A stretch of DNA of 64,000 nucleotides from Arthrobacter alpinus (GCF_001294625.1 NZ_CP012677.1:3286001-3350000), one strand, 5' to 3'; counted from the first letter of the stretch, positions 36,410 through 45,867 are shown. Program-made: numbers and translations. Notes: a model not told the origin generated them from the letters alone.

Positions 36410-37132
36410 TTAGAGCAGCTCGGCGAGGTCGTCAACCACCACCGTGGCTCCGGCGTCGAGCAGGGTTTGCCGCCCAGCGCCGCGATCCACGCCGATCACC
36501 GCCAGGAAATCTCCCGCACTGCCAGCCTGGACCCCTGATACGGCGTCTTCCACCACTATGCACCCACTTGTGGGAACGCCCAAAAGTCCTGCCGCATACG
36601 TGAACGTGGCATGGTCCGGCTTTCCCGGGAGCCCGGCGGCGGCCGCCACCTGCCCATCCACCACCACGGGGAAGTAGCCCTCAAGCCCCGCCGCAGCCAG
36701 CACGGCGGGGGCGTTTCTGCTGGAGGAGACGACGGCGAGCTTGAGCCCGCGTGCCTTGGCTGCTTCCACAAAACGTACCGATCCGGGAAACGGCCGCACA
36801 CCTGTGGTTTCCACAATCTCGTTGAAAACCAGGTTCTTCTTGTTGCCCAGACCGTGGACGGTCAGATTGCTGGGATCGTCATCCAGTGGCCCCTCGGGCA
36901 GCGTGATGGCGCGTGAGGCCAAAAAATCCCGCACGCCGTCAAAGCGGGGCTTGCCGTCGATGAAGTCGAAATAGTCACTCTCCCGGTACGGGGGGTGCCC
37001 GGTGTCAGCAAGGTAGCCGTCAAAGAGCATTGCCCAGGCTTGTTCGTGCACCACAGCGGTGGGGGTCAGTACGCCGTCAAGGTCAAAAAGCAGCGCGTCG
37101 GCACCGCTCCAATCAAGGCTGGTTTCACTCAT
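36410..37132 (-). CDS. beta-phosphoglucomutase-like HAD hydrolase
   Basis: The 240-residue HAD-IA protein carries DLDGVLTPTAVVHEQAW (nucleophile and acid/base aspartates), the cap motif SDYFDFIDGKPRFDGVRDFL, the serine motif VVSSSRNAP, and motif IV VEDAVSGVQAG. The cap motif is typical of beta-phosphoglucomutase. It converts the beta-glucose 1-phosphate made by the GH65 enzyme to glucose 6-phosphate. ATG 37132 is chosen for AGGGA upstream. It is the first of three genes in the unit, 44 bases before GH65. Confidence 0.9.
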   Translation of the reverse strand: MSETSLDWSGADALLFDLDGVLTPTAVVHEQAWAMLFDGYLADTGHPPYRESDYFDFIDGKPRFDGVRDFLASRAITLPEGPLDDDPSNLTVHGLGNKKNLVFNEIVETTGVRPFPGSVRFVEAAKARGLKLAVVSSSRNAPAVLAAAGLEGYFPVVVDGQVAAAAGLPGKPDHATFTYAAGLLGVPTSGCIVVEDAVSGVQAGSAGDFLAVIGVDRGAGRQTLLDAGATVVVDDLAELL

Positions 37133-37220
37133 AGCAATCCCTATCTTCCTCTTGTCGCTTGGCCGGGCGGCGTTGCCCTTACTGTAACCTTGCCAGCTGG
37201 GCACAACATAGGCTTGTGCT

Positions 37221-37907
37221 GTGAGTGAATTAACCGCAGTTGAGCCGCCCGAACTCGTCCAACCCATCATCTTGCTGGTGGACAGGGTGGAACCGGCCGG
37301 TGCCGACTACGGCATCGCAGCCGCCGCACTGGCCTCGGTACAGGCTTACTTAAGGGATCCTGAAAACCCCTGTTGGCAGCAGTGGGCTGCCGGCGCGTTT
37401 GGTAAGTCCGTGCGCCGCGCCGACGCCAAGATGTTTGCCAAGGTCCTCGCCGCATTTCCCGGCCATGCCGTGGCAAGCGTGGGCGACGGGCACGCCGTCG
37501 GCTTCCCGCCCATGCCGGCGCGGGCACTTCCGAAACTGCTGGCAAAGCTGCAGGTTTCGGACACGGTGCTGCCCCCCGGTGAACCCCTCGGGGCCCAGCC
37601 GGTGACTATCGTGTTGAACGGTGCACTGGGGATGTCCACGGGCAAGGCTGCAGCCCAGGCCGCCCATGCGCTCTTCGCCTGGGTGCTCGACGCCGGATCC
37701 CTCACAGTTGATGCGTGGTCTGCGGCCGGGTTCCCCTTGGGCGTCATCCATGCCAGCCCCCGGGAGTTCCGCCGGGGCGTCAAACGGGCCGCGGGCCCAG
37801 TGATCCAGGACGCGGGGCGCACCGAGATCGAGCCCGGTTCCACCACCGCCTATGTGTCCGTGACGCAGGAAAAGCCCCTCCCGCGGCGGAAGAAAACCAC
37901 GGCTTAA
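37221..37907 (+). CDS. peptidyl-tRNA hydrolase, PTH2 family
   Basis: The 228-residue protein has the PTH2 signature as MSTGKAAAQAAHALFAWV (about residue 137), with the conserved lysine and histidine, and LGVIHASPREF downstream. The N-terminal 110 residues form an extension typical of actinobacterial versions. PTH2 recycles peptidyl-tRNA from stalled ribosomes and is normally archaeal/eukaryotic, but occurs in Arthrobacter-like actinobacteria beside or in place of Pth. Translation starts at a GTG. It is followed directly by the 37906 palindrome. Confidence 0.85.
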   Translation: MSELTAVEPPELVQPIILLVDRVEPAGADYGIAAAALASVQAYLRDPENPCWQQWAAGAFGKSVRRADAKMFAKVLAAFPGHAVASVGDGHAVGFPPMPARALPKLLAKLQVSDTVLPPGEPLGAQPVTIVLNGALGMSTGKAAAQAAHALFAWVLDAGSLTVDAWSAAGFPLGVIHASPREFRRGVKRAAGPVIQDAGRTEIEPGSTTAYVSVTQEKPLPRRKKTTA

Positions 37908-37953
37908 CGAATGGACGACGCCGGAACTTGGGTTCCGGCGTCGTCCATTCGTT
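37906..37953. terminator. perfect 22-bp palindrome between PTH2 and rlmN
   Basis: Bases 37906-37927 pair perfectly with 37932-37953 around a four-base loop (TTGG). The arm starts AACGAATGGACGACGCC and includes the last two bases of the PTH2 stop codon. The rlmN stop lies six bases beyond. It is well placed as a bidirectional terminator for two convergent genes, but the stem is much longer than needed and there is no U-run. Confidence 0.8.
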
Positions 37954-37958
37954 CGCTG

Positions 37959-39224
37959 CTACTCGGCAGCGGCCAGCTGGCCGCAGGCGCCGTCAATTTC
38001 CTTGCCGCGGGTGTCGCGCAACGTCGTGGGCACGCCGGCGGCGATGAGCCGATCGATGAACTCCTGCATGACCTCCGGCTCCGAGGAGGTCCAGATGGAG
38101 CCGGGGGTGGGGTTCAGCGGGATCGGGTTCACATGGACCCAGCCCCGGCCGCGCTGGTTCAGCTTCTTCGCCAGCAGGTCCGCACGCCACGGATGATCGT
38201 TCATATCCTTGATCAGCGCGTACTCGATGGACACGCGCCGGCCGGTGACCTTGTAGTAGTTGTAGGCGGCGTCCAGGGCGTCGTCCACCTTCCACTTGTC
38301 GTTGACCGGGATCAGCTCATCACGCAGCTCGTCATCCGGGGCGTGCAGGGACAGCGCAAAGGTGACGGCCACGCCTTCCTCAGCCAGCTTGTTGATGCCC
38401 GGGACCAGGCCCACGGTGGAAATGGTGATGCCGCGGGCGGACATGCCCAGGCCCTCCGGCGCTTCGGCCACCATGCGATGCACGGCGTTCATGACGCGCT
38501 TGTAGTTGGCCAGGGGCTCACCCATGCCCATGAAGACGATGTTGGTGACGCGCTCGGCGTCGTGCCCACCATCAGTGCGCAGCTTGCCCAGCCCGCCCTC
38601 GGCGATGACCCGGTTGGCCTGGACAATCTGGTCCAGGATCTCCGCGGTGGACATGTTGCGGGTCAGCCCGGCCTGGCCGGTGGCGCAGAACGGGCAGTTC
38701 ATGCCGCAGCCGCACTGGCTGGAGACGCAAAGGGTCACACGGCCCGTGTAGCGCATGAGCACGGACTCCACGAGCGAGCCGTCAAAGAGGCGCCACAGGA
38801 ACTTCACGGTGTCACCGTTGTCCGTGGACAGCCGCTTGACCTCGGTCAGCAGTTTCGGGAACATGGTTTCGGTGATCTCGGCGCGGCGGTCCTTGGGAAG
38901 GTCGCTCATCTGCTCAGGATCGGTGGTGTAGTGCTGGAAGTAATGCACGGAGAGCTGTTTGGCGCGGAAGGCCGGCAGGCCCATCTCCTTGAACTTCGCC
39001 TCACGCTCGGCCAGCGTCAGGTCCGCCAGGTGCACCGGCGGCTGGGACACGCGCGGGGACTTGAACTGCAGCAGCGGCCGCCCGCCCGAGTCTTTAGCCT
39101 GCTTCCAGCCTTCGGTGGCAGGCATGACCTGCGCCGGGCGGCGGGCAGGCCGCGTCTTGGTGGCTGACGCTGTGGTCGCGTCAACAGGGCTGGGGGTGTT
39201 TTTGGGGGAAGTCATCCTTTCCAT
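37959..39224 (-). CDS. rlmN: 23S rRNA/tRNA adenine-C2 methyltransferase
   Basis: This 421-residue radical-SAM enzyme has the iron-sulfur motif [40 protein letters not shown] and the C-terminal catalytic cysteine in [10 protein letters not shown]. It methylates A2503 of 23S rRNA and A37 of some tRNAs. About 45 residues of Ala/Pro/Lys-rich sequence precede the conserved domain, as is usual in actinobacteria. The gene is a single unit, convergent with PTH2. Confidence 0.96.
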   Translation of the reverse strand: MERMTSPKNTPSPVDATTASATKTRPARRPAQVMPATEGWKQAKDSGGRPLLQFKSPRVSQPPVHLADLTLAEREAKFKEMGLPAFRAKQLSVHYFQHYTTDPEQMSDLPKDRRAEITETMFPKLLTEVKRLSTDNGDTVKFLWRLFDGSLVESVLMRYTGRVTLCVSSQCGCGMNCPFCATGQAGLTRNMSTAEILDQIVQANRVIAEGGLGKLRTDGGHDAERVTNIVFMGMGEPLANYKRVMNAVHRMVAEAPEGLGMSARGITISTVGLVPGINKLAEEGVAVTFALSLHAPDDELRDELIPVNDKWKVDDALDAAYNYYKVTGRRVSIEYALIKDMNDHPWRADLLAKKLNQRGRGWVHVNPIPLNPTPGSIWTSSEPEVMQEFIDRLIAAGVPTTLRDTRGKEIDGACGQLAAAE

Positions 39225-39284
39225 TGTCCCTCATAGAGGCCATCCTGTCCCGTTTTCGCCGCCAAGATCACATTCCGCACACCG

Positions 39285-39338
39285 GTTGCTTACCCGCACG
39301 CCCGAGGTTGTCCAACTACGGGCGTGCGGGTAAGCAAC
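39285..39338. terminator. perfect 20-bp palindrome with 14-base loop
   Basis: GTTGCTTACCCGCACGCCCG (39285-39304) pairs perfectly with 39319-39338. The 14-base loop itself contains GTTG-TC-CAAC. It lies between rlmN and the small gene at 39374, both on the minus strand, so it can end transcripts of the small gene and lies just before the rlmN promoter. Confidence 0.75.
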
Positions 39339-39373
39339 AGTTTTACCGAATTCTCCGGGTAGGACGGCCGTGA

Positions 39374-39562
39374 CTAGTCAACAAACTCCGACAAGGTTGT
39401 GATGAAGTCCCATTCGCGCGCAGTCAGCATTCCACCCACCACCGCACCACCGGCCGCCACCCCAGGCTCAGGTACCTCATCCGCCCTAACGTTTTCGCGC
39501 AGCCACTGCTTTACAGGCAGATCCAACTCAAGCCACCACGGATGAATTTCCACTTCGGCCAC
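39374..39562 (-). CDS. small hypothetical protein
   Basis: This is a possible 62-residue protein starting at a GTG preceded by AGGGGG; an ATG at 39628 would lengthen it to 84 residues. It is rich in acidic residues and tryptophan (VEIHPWWLELDLPVKQWL at the start and LTAREWDFITTLSEFVD at the end). No family is recognised. Support is the ribosome site, the balanced amino acid content unlike a shadow frame, and a palindromic terminator just downstream. It could still be a chance frame. Confidence 0.45.
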   Translation of the reverse strand: MAEVEIHPWWLELDLPVKQWLRENVRADEVPEPGVAAGGAVVGGMLTAREWDFITTLSEFVD

Positions 39563-39680
39563 CCCCCTAAGATGTCCTTCCACGCTATGCCTGTAAGGGC
39601 CGCTATTCAAGGCCCCGAAGCCGGACATACCATCGCGAGGACGGCAGTGAGAAGCGGGAAACCCCTTTGCCGGGGTGCGG

Positions 39681-41429
39681 CTATCCGCGAGGAATGTTGC
39701 GCAGGTTGCTGCGTGCCATGCTGACCACTTCGCCTGCTCCCCTGTTCAATACGACTTTGGACATGGCCGTGGCGAATCCAAGCACCTGGCTGCCCTTGAG
39801 CTTGGGCGGGATAGACAGCGCGTTGGGGTCGGTGACCAGTTCCACCAGCGACGGGCCGTCGTGGGCGAAGGCGGCACGGTAGGCGTCGGCAATGCCGGCG
39901 GGGTCGGTGACGCGCACGGCGTGGAATCCCATAGCCGCGGCGATGGCGGCGTAGTTCGTGTCAGGGACGTCCACACCAAAGTCGGCCAGTCCATCCACGA
40001 GCATTTCCAGTTTCACCATGCCCAGGGTGGAGTTGTTGAAGACGACCACCTTGACGGGCAACTTGTGTGCTGCGGCCGTGATCAGTTCGCCCAGCAGCAT
40101 GGACAGCCCGCCGTCGCCGGACACGGAAATGACCTGCCGGCCCGGGAATGCAGCCTGCGCCCCGATGGCCTGCGGCAGGGCGTTGGCCATGGACCCGTGC
40201 AGGTAGGAACCGATCAGCCGCCGGGTGCCCAGCGGGTTGATGTAGCGGGCGGTCCAGACATTGCACATGCCGGTGTCGGCGGTGAAAATGGCATCCTCTG
40301 CAGCGATTTCATCCAGCAGCGAGGCCGCATATTCGGGATGGATGGGCACCAGATGGTCTGCGTTGCGGGTATAGGCGCCCACCGCCTTGTTCATCAGCTT
40401 GTCGTGCTTTTTCAGCATGTTGTCAAGGAACTTTGAATCCGCCTTGGCTGCCACAAGCGGGATGAGCGCCTGCAGGGTTGGCAGCACGTCGCCGTGTACG
40501 GCAATGTCGACGTCGGTGCGCCTGCCCAGATGCTCCGGCGCCCTGTCCACCTGGGCGGTGCGGATCTCGGGCAGGAACTGGTCGTACGGGAAGTCCGTGC
40601 CGAGCAGGATCAGCAAGTCGGCACCGGCGATGCCTTCCGCTGCGGCCCCGTAGCCGAGCAGGCCCGTCATGCCGATGTCGAAGGGGTTGTTGTACTGGAT
40701 GAAGTCCTTGCCACGCAGGCTGTGCCCAATCGGGGCCTTGAGCAGTTCGGCCAAGGCAATGACTTCGGCGTGGGCTCCTTGGACGCCGGCGCCGGCAAAG
40801 ATCGCCACTTTGTCAGCTTGGTTGATGGCCTCGGCCAGCTCCCTGACGCTCTCCGGCGCCGGCACTAGGCTGGCCGGGCGCACGGGACGTTGCAGGGGCG
40901 ACGGCGCAGTGGCCGGGAGGCTGGCAATGTCTCCAGGCAACGTTAAGACGGCCACCCCTCGCAGGCCCACGGCGTGAGAAATGGCGCTATGCATGACCCT
41001 TGGCGCCTGGTCGGAGGTACTGACCAGCTCCGAATACACTGAGCATTCGCCAAAGAGCCGGTCCGGGTGGGTCTCCTGGAAGAAGCTGCTGCCGATTTGC
41101 ACGCTGGGCAGGTGGGAGGCAATTGCCAAGACCGGGGCGCCACTGCGGTTGGCGTCGTAGAGCCCGTTCATCAGGTGCAGATTCCCAGGTCCGCAGGATC
41201 CCGCGCAGACGGCCAGTTCCCCCGTCAGCTGTGCCTCGGCGCCTGCCGCAAACGCTGCCGCCTCCTCGTGGCGGACATGGATCCAGTCGATGCCACCATT
41301 GGCTGAGCCGCCTGTTTTCCGGACCGCATCCACCAACGGGTTCAGGCTGTCGCCCACAATCCCGTAGATGCGCCGCACGCCAGCGGATTGCAGTTGTTCA
41401 ATAAGCTGGGTGGCAAGTTCCTGAGCCAT
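39681..41429 (-). CDS. poxB: pyruvate dehydrogenase (quinone) / pyruvate oxidase
   Basis: The 582-residue thiamine-diphosphate enzyme shows the three-domain PoxB order. The N-terminal pyrimidine domain has YGIVGDSLNPLVDA and the active-site glutamate in HVRHEEAAAFAAG. The FAD-binding middle domain follows, and the C-terminal domain has GDGGLSMLLGELITA and FNNSTLGM. PoxB decarboxylates pyruvate to acetate and passes electrons to quinone at the membrane. The gene is monocistronic. The start has AGGGAG seven bases upstream. Confidence 0.92.
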   Translation of the reverse strand: MAQELATQLIEQLQSAGVRRIYGIVGDSLNPLVDAVRKTGGSANGGIDWIHVRHEEAAAFAAGAEAQLTGELAVCAGSCGPGNLHLMNGLYDANRSGAPVLAIASHLPSVQIGSSFFQETHPDRLFGECSVYSELVSTSDQAPRVMHSAISHAVGLRGVAVLTLPGDIASLPATAPSPLQRPVRPASLVPAPESVRELAEAINQADKVAIFAGAGVQGAHAEVIALAELLKAPIGHSLRGKDFIQYNNPFDIGMTGLLGYGAAAEGIAGADLLILLGTDFPYDQFLPEIRTAQVDRAPEHLGRRTDVDIAVHGDVLPTLQALIPLVAAKADSKFLDNMLKKHDKLMNKAVGAYTRNADHLVPIHPEYAASLLDEIAAEDAIFTADTGMCNVWTARYINPLGTRRLIGSYLHGSMANALPQAIGAQAAFPGRQVISVSGDGGLSMLLGELITAAAHKLPVKVVVFNNSTLGMVKLEMLVDGLADFGVDVPDTNYAAIAAAMGFHAVRVTDPAGIADAYRAAFAHDGPSLVELVTDPNALSIPPKLKGSQVLGFATAMSKVVLNRGAGEVVSMARSNLRNIPRG

Positions 41430-41507
41430 GTCTAACTCCCTGCGGTTGGGTTACCCTCGCGGACCGTAAGGCCAATATAGTCCCTCGGGCTACTGGCCCG
41501 CCCAATC

Positions 41508-41573
41508 GAAAACGGGGCCAACTCGCGAGAACGGTGGGGTTACCCACCGTTCTCGCGAGTTGGCCCCGTTTTC
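41508..41573. repeat. perfect 31-bp palindrome with GTTA loop, followed by a decayed third arm
   Basis: Bases 41508-41538 and 41543-41573 pair perfectly over 31 positions around GTTA. The arm reads GAAAACGGGGCCAACTCGCG and continues. A further imperfect copy of the right arm follows at about 41582-41604 (CTCGCGGATTGGCCCCGCTC). This suggests the element spread or was duplicated. It lies downstream of the mtlD pseudogene and upstream of poxB. Confidence 0.8.
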
Positions 41574-41618
41574 AGGGTCGCCTCGCGGATTGGCCCCGCT
41601 CTCGCGGAGCCTGCGCCG

Positions 41619-42773
41619 CTACCTGATTGCCGCCTCCACCTTTACCGCGTCGATCAGACCGCATACCGCCGCGAACAGTGGATGCCCCGGGGCCAGCCCG
41701 GTGATGCGTGCCGTGGCGTCGGCGGCCGTGTTGTCTTAGACGATGGAAGCCAACCAACAACCTCGGCGTGCCCGGCATCGGCAAACCGCAGGGCGGCATC
41801 AATGGCTTCCAACAGTGCAACAGGTGTCACACCATTTTCCGCCAGCTCGGCTGCCGGGCCAATGAAGCGCTCGTGGCGGCTGAGCTTGCGCAAGGGTGCA
41901 CGGTCCACGCGGCCCACCGTGTCCGGGAGGTGTTCGTTGGAGAACCGGATCAGGATCTTCCGGACGTAGGCTTCCTGCTCAGCTTCACCAAATTCGTGCT
42001 TTTTCACCAGCAGTGCCTTGGTTTCCTCCAGCACGCCTGAACCTTGGCCTTGACATCCGGAACGTCCATGGCGTCGGAGATTTTTTCAATCCCGGCGGCG
42101 TAGCCAAAGTACGCCGTGGCGGCATTCCCGGTATTCACCGTGAACAGCTTGCGTTCAATGTACGGGACCAGGTCCTCGACGAAGGTGACTCCGGGAATGG
42201 TCGACTCCCCTCCCCGGAACGGGGTTTTTCGATGACCCATTCAAAGAACGTCTCCACCGTGACATCGAGCCCCTGGCCCGGGGCCTGGTTCGACACAATC
42301 CGGTCAATGGCCGTAGTGGCGAATATGGCAGCCGTATCCACGATGGCCGCAACCGCGGCGCCATCCGCGCGGAAGGCAGCTTCGAGGATGTCGGTGGCGT
42401 TGGTGGCGGTCTCGCAGTCCATGACCTTCAGCGGTGCCAGGCCCGCGTCCCGCGCCGCGATGCCGCGGGCGATCAGCGGGGCCGCGAACTGGAGGATGTT
42501 CGGGCCCACAGCGGTGGTGACCATGTCCGCCGTCGCAATTTCTGCGACAACGGCCTGCGGTGCCAGTGCGGAATTCAGTGCCCGGAAGTTATCCACCGTG
42601 TGCACCGTGGGCAACTCGCCGACCTCGTGGACCTGATAGCTGTCCGCTGCGGCGAGTTCCTCGATGAGGGCTTCTGCCACATCGGCAAAGACAATCTCAT
42701 AGCCGGTGTTGTGCAGCAGCAGTCCGACGAATCCACGACCGATGTTGCCCGCACCAAAATTAACATTCTTCAC
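41619..42773 (-). pseudogene. mtlD: mannitol-1-phosphate 5-dehydrogenase, inactivated
   Basis: Four reading-frame pieces make one MtlD of about 385 codons, from GTG 42773 (NVNFGAGNIGRGFVG) to the C-terminal [20 protein letters not shown] and TAG at 41619. I see four lesions: loss of one A in an A6 run near 42227 (after WVIEK), loss of one base near 42036 (VQA to [11 protein letters not shown]), loss of one base near 41753, and a stop at 41736-41738 (probably CAA to TAA). The enzyme oxidises mannitol 1-phosphate to fructose 6-phosphate. All pieces are otherwise well conserved, so inactivation looks recent. Confidence 0.9.
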
Positions 42774-43213
42774 TATGCGTTGACCTTTCCAAAGATGTCC
42801 AGAACTTCATCGATGGTGTCGGCGTTTTCCAGCCGGGCAACCTGCTCCTTGCCAGTGAGACGCGGGCGATCGAGGAAAGAATGGCTAGGTGCTCATTGTT
42901 GAGCCCGGCCACGCCCACCACAAACTTCACGGGCTTGCCGCGGCCTTCACTGGCCTTGTCCAGCTTTTTCATGACCCAGGCAGTCAGTGGGCCTAGGATC
43001 ATGGCACCAACGAGCATGGTGATGTCTGTGCCCACGGATGGCGCCCAGTGTCTCGTTAGGGAAGAACCCCTCCGGGATGAAGAGGGCCGTGATGAGGCCT
43101 CAGGAGATGACGGCCCCAATATTGGGCATGATTATGCCAGAGAGGAAGGTGCCAAATTTCTGCACACCAACCCGCGTTCCGCCCCTCGGGGCGGCCACGG
43201 ATGCAGTTGCCAT
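42773..43213 (-). pseudogene. mtlA: mannitol PTS EIICBA remnant
   Basis: ATG 43213 begins a mannitol EIIC N-terminus (VGVQKFGTFLSGIIMPNIGA). At 43100 a TGA replaces the expected TGG tryptophan codon, and one extra C near 43036 shifts the frame. VGTDITMLVGAMILGPLTAW then continues to KKLDK. At about 42945 the sequence jumps straight to the end of EIIA (GKPVKFVVGVAGLNNEHLAI), so most of EIIC and all of EIIB are deleted. A further lost base near 42861 precedes EQVARLENADTIDEVLDIFG. The TAG shares one base with the mtlD start. The transporter cannot function. Confidence 0.9.
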
Positions 43214-43274
43214 GTCGATTCCTAACCGTAAGTCCTGCGCCAATGCAGGATTTTTCGTGTTCCTTCCTGGTGTT

Positions 43275-43985
43275 TCATGAATACTTCGCAATGCGATCGA
43301 GCCACTCCAGGAACATCTTCAACTCTGTGGTGGAGAGCTGTTCCGGGCGTGATGATTCAAGTGCGGCGTTGAGGGCAATAGCCGCCACCACCACCGAGGA
43401 GGCGCCCACGGGTGTCCCCGCCGTACTCAGTTCCATCTCCGAGGAGACGGCGGAGATCACCGCTTCCCGGGTCATGTCGGATAAATCAAAATTGCGGTCC
43501 TCCACCCGTTCCGCAATCAACATCAAGGTCACGCCAACATTGGCGGCCAGGATGCTTCGGGCGGCCCCCCTTGGTGGAACGCAGAGCTGGCCCGCTGCAG
43601 CCGCTTTCTCCAACATTTCCTCCATGAAACCCTCAGCCTCGGACACCCGCGCCGGACGGCTGTTGCCAAACATCACTGAATACAGCTGCGGATTCTCGAG
43701 CCCAAATTTCAGGTGGTTGTCCCAAATTTGGCGTACATCCCCCAACGGCTTGCCGGTGGGGGTGAAGTTGCGCTCGCCCGCCACATAGTCCTCGAACTTT
43801 GCATCGACGACCGCGTTGAACAACCCCTCTTTGTCACCAAAATGGTGGTATAGCGTGGGCGCGCTCACACATGCTAGTTCCGTGATTTGCCGGGTGGAAA
43901 CGGCGCCCCCCGCCGAATTGGCAAGTAATTCAGCGGCAGCCTTGAGCAACCTTGCCTTGGGTGGAAGCTGGCCGTCTAAGTTCAT
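43275..43985 (-). CDS. TetR-family transcriptional regulator
   Basis: The 236-residue protein has an N-terminal TetR HTH (TRQITELACVSAPTLYHHFG, about residues 30-50) and a C-terminal ligand domain of the TetR_C type. It lies directly upstream of the mtlA remnant on the same strand and is divergent from ptsI. Its frame is intact, so it has outlived the mannitol genes or serves another target. The transcript is probably leaderless: TAGGGT lies seven bases before the ATG. Confidence 0.87.
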   Translation of the reverse strand: MNLDGQLPPKARLLKAAAELLANSAGGAVSTRQITELACVSAPTLYHHFGDKEGLFNAVVDAKFEDYVAGERNFTPTGKPLGDVRQIWDNHLKFGLENPQLYSVMFGNSRPARVSEAEGFMEEMLEKAAAAGQLCVPPRGAARSILAANVGVTLMLIAERVEDRNFDLSDMTREAVISAVSSEMELSTAGTPVGASSVVVAAIALNAALESSRPEQLSTTELKMFLEWLDRIAKYS

Positions 43986-43996
43986 GACTGCTACCC

Positions 43997-44016
43997 TAGC
44001 ATCTATAACAACGCTA
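43997..44016. promoter_or_regulatory. TetR operator candidate
   Basis: TAGCAT and ACGCTA form an inverted pair (TAGCRT half-sites) spaced to make a 20-base element, just upstream of the TetR gene and about 100 bases before ptsI. Position and symmetry fit an autoregulatory site. The arms match at five of six positions, so support is modest. Confidence 0.4.
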
Positions 44017-44113
44017 TATGAAGTGAATCACAGGATGGGCTTCTAGGGAACCCTGCACCCGCAGGTCCCCGCCGGCAGGTGCCGAGGCCAGATGAAGGAA
44101 TTGAGGAATTTCA

Positions 44114-45799
44114 ATGCAGAGTTTTCCAGGAGTTGGCGTCAGCCCGGGCCGAATCACCGGGACTATCCGCCAGATGCCCAAGCCGCTGGCCGAGCCGCGC
44201 GCCGGTGAAAAGCTGGCGCCCGGAACCGATGCGGCCACCGCCGCCGCGCACTTGCAGGCGGCAGCCAAGAACGTCCAGGCGGAGCTGGCGGGCCGTGCCG
44301 CCGCCGCCCGCGCCGACGCGAAGGCCGTCTTGGAGGCCACTGCTCTAATGGCCGTGGATCCCATGCTCCTGAAATCCGCAGTGAAACTGATCAACGGTGG
44401 CACCTCGGCCGAACGGGCCGTCTGGGAGGCGGCCGACGCCGTCGCGGCCATGCTGGTGAACCTTGGCGGCTACATGGCCGAACGCGCCACCGATGTCCTG
44501 GACGTCCGCGCGCGCATCGTTGCCGCCCTTCGCGGGGTGCCCGCGCCGGGCATCCCCTCCGCGGAGTCGCCCTTCATCCTGGTGGCCCAAGACCTAGCCC
44601 CGGCCGACACCGCCACCCTAGACCCGGAGAAGGTCATCGCACTTGTCACCGCCGGCGGCGGACCGCAGTCGCACACCGCCATCATCGCCCGCTCCCTCGG
44701 CCTGCCCGCCGTGGTCGCCGCTATCGGCGTTGACCAGTTGGCCGACGGCACCGAGGTTTATGTCGACGGCGGGGCCGGCACCGTCTCTACGGAACCCGGA
44801 GATGCAGAACGCGCAGCCGCCGACGCTTGGGCCACCACCGCATCACTGCTTTCGGTCTTTGACGGAAACGGCGTGACGGCGGACGGCCACCTGGTGCCGC
44901 TGCTCGCGAACGTGGGGGGAGCCGCCGACGCAGTCAAGGCCGCGGCGGCTGGAGCTCAGGGTGTGGGGCTGCTGCGCACGGAATTTTGTTTCTTGGAACG
45001 GGAGACCGAACCAAGCCATGAGGAGCAGATTGCGGCCTACCGGGGCGTCTTTGACGCTTTCCCCGGCAAGAAGGTGGTGGTGCGCACGCTCGACGCTGGC
45101 GCCGACAAGCCCCTGCCGTTCCTGACGGACGCCACCGAACCCAACCCGGCCTTGGGCGTGCGCGGCTACCGCACCGACACCACCTCCCCCGGCGTGCTGG
45201 AACGCCAGCTGGGCGCCATCGCCGAGGCGGCCAAGGATACCTCCGCCGACGTCTGGGTCATGGCCCCCATGATTTCCACACCGGCCGAGGCCGCGGACTT
45301 TGCCGCCATGTGCGCCACCGCCGGCCTGACGACGCCAGGGGTCATGGTTGAGGTGCCGTCCGCGGCAGTGACCGCCGAATCCATCCTGCGCGAAGTTGCA
45401 TTTGCCAGCCTCGGCACCAACGACCTCACGCAGTACACCATGGCGGCCGACCGCCAGCTGGGGCCGCTCGCCGCCCTGAACAACCCGTGGCAGCCGGCGG
45501 TGCTGGAGCTGGTGCGCCTCACGGTCGCCGGGGCGGAATCCGAAGGCACCGGAAAGCCGGTGGGGGTCTGCGGCGAGGCAGCCTCGGACCCGGCCCTCGC
45601 CGTCGTACTGGTCGGGTTGGGCGTGTCCACACTGTCCATGACGGCCAGGTCACTGGCAGGTGTCGGAGCCGTCTTGGCCACTGTGACGCACGAAGAAGCA
45701 CAGAAAATCGCTAAGCTGGCTTTGTCGGCAACCAGCCCTGAAGAAGCACGTCGCTTGGCGCGTGAGAAATTACCCATTCTTGCAGAGCTCGGTCTCTGA
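44114..45799 (+). CDS. ptsI: PTS enzyme I, phosphoenolpyruvate-protein phosphotransferase
   Basis: The 561-residue protein is a full-length enzyme I. It has an N-terminal HPr-binding helical domain, the phosphohistidine in GGGPQSHTAIIARSLGLPAV (about residue 188), the PEP-binding barrel starting GVGLLRTEFCFLERE, and the C-terminal FASLGTNDLTQYTMA and GVCGEAA motifs. It takes phosphate from PEP to HPr. It is intact and followed by ptsH, although the neighbouring mannitol EII gene is dead, so it must serve other sugar EII proteins elsewhere. The leader holds two small hairpins. Confidence 0.95.
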   Translation: MQSFPGVGVSPGRITGTIRQMPKPLAEPRAGEKLAPGTDAATAAAHLQAAAKNVQAELAGRAAAARADAKAVLEATALMAVDPMLLKSAVKLINGGTSAERAVWEAADAVAAMLVNLGGYMAERATDVLDVRARIVAALRGVPAPGIPSAESPFILVAQDLAPADTATLDPEKVIALVTAGGGPQSHTAIIARSLGLPAVVAAIGVDQLADGTEVYVDGGAGTVSTEPGDAERAAADAWATTASLLSVFDGNGVTADGHLVPLLANVGGAADAVKAAAAGAQGVGLLRTEFCFLERETEPSHEEQIAAYRGVFDAFPGKKVVVRTLDAGADKPLPFLTDATEPNPALGVRGYRTDTTSPGVLERQLGAIAEAAKDTSADVWVMAPMISTPAEAADFAAMCATAGLTTPGVMVEVPSAAVTAESILREVAFASLGTNDLTQYTMAADRQLGPLAALNNPWQPAVLELVRLTVAGAESEGTGKPVGVCGEAASDPALAVVLVGLGVSTLSMTARSLAGVGAVLATVTHEEAQKIAKLALSATSPEEARRLAREKLPILAELGL

Positions 45800-45867
45800 T
45801 ACGCCCCGACCGATATCGGCCGGGGCCACACAGCTTTTCCAGCACCACCGTCCCACAGGAGGAACCC

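Noticed and set aside
37911..39167. A 418-codon open frame on the plus strand over rlmN
   Set aside because: It is the antisense of a full-length, well-conserved RlmN with all radical-SAM motifs; its product has no recognisable domain and low-complexity GC-driven composition.
44030..44113. Possible guanidine-type riboswitch before ptsI (CTAGGG and AGGTCC pieces)
   Set aside because: Only short pieces resemble the ykkC consensus; the conserved loops and the usual efflux or carboxylase target are missing.
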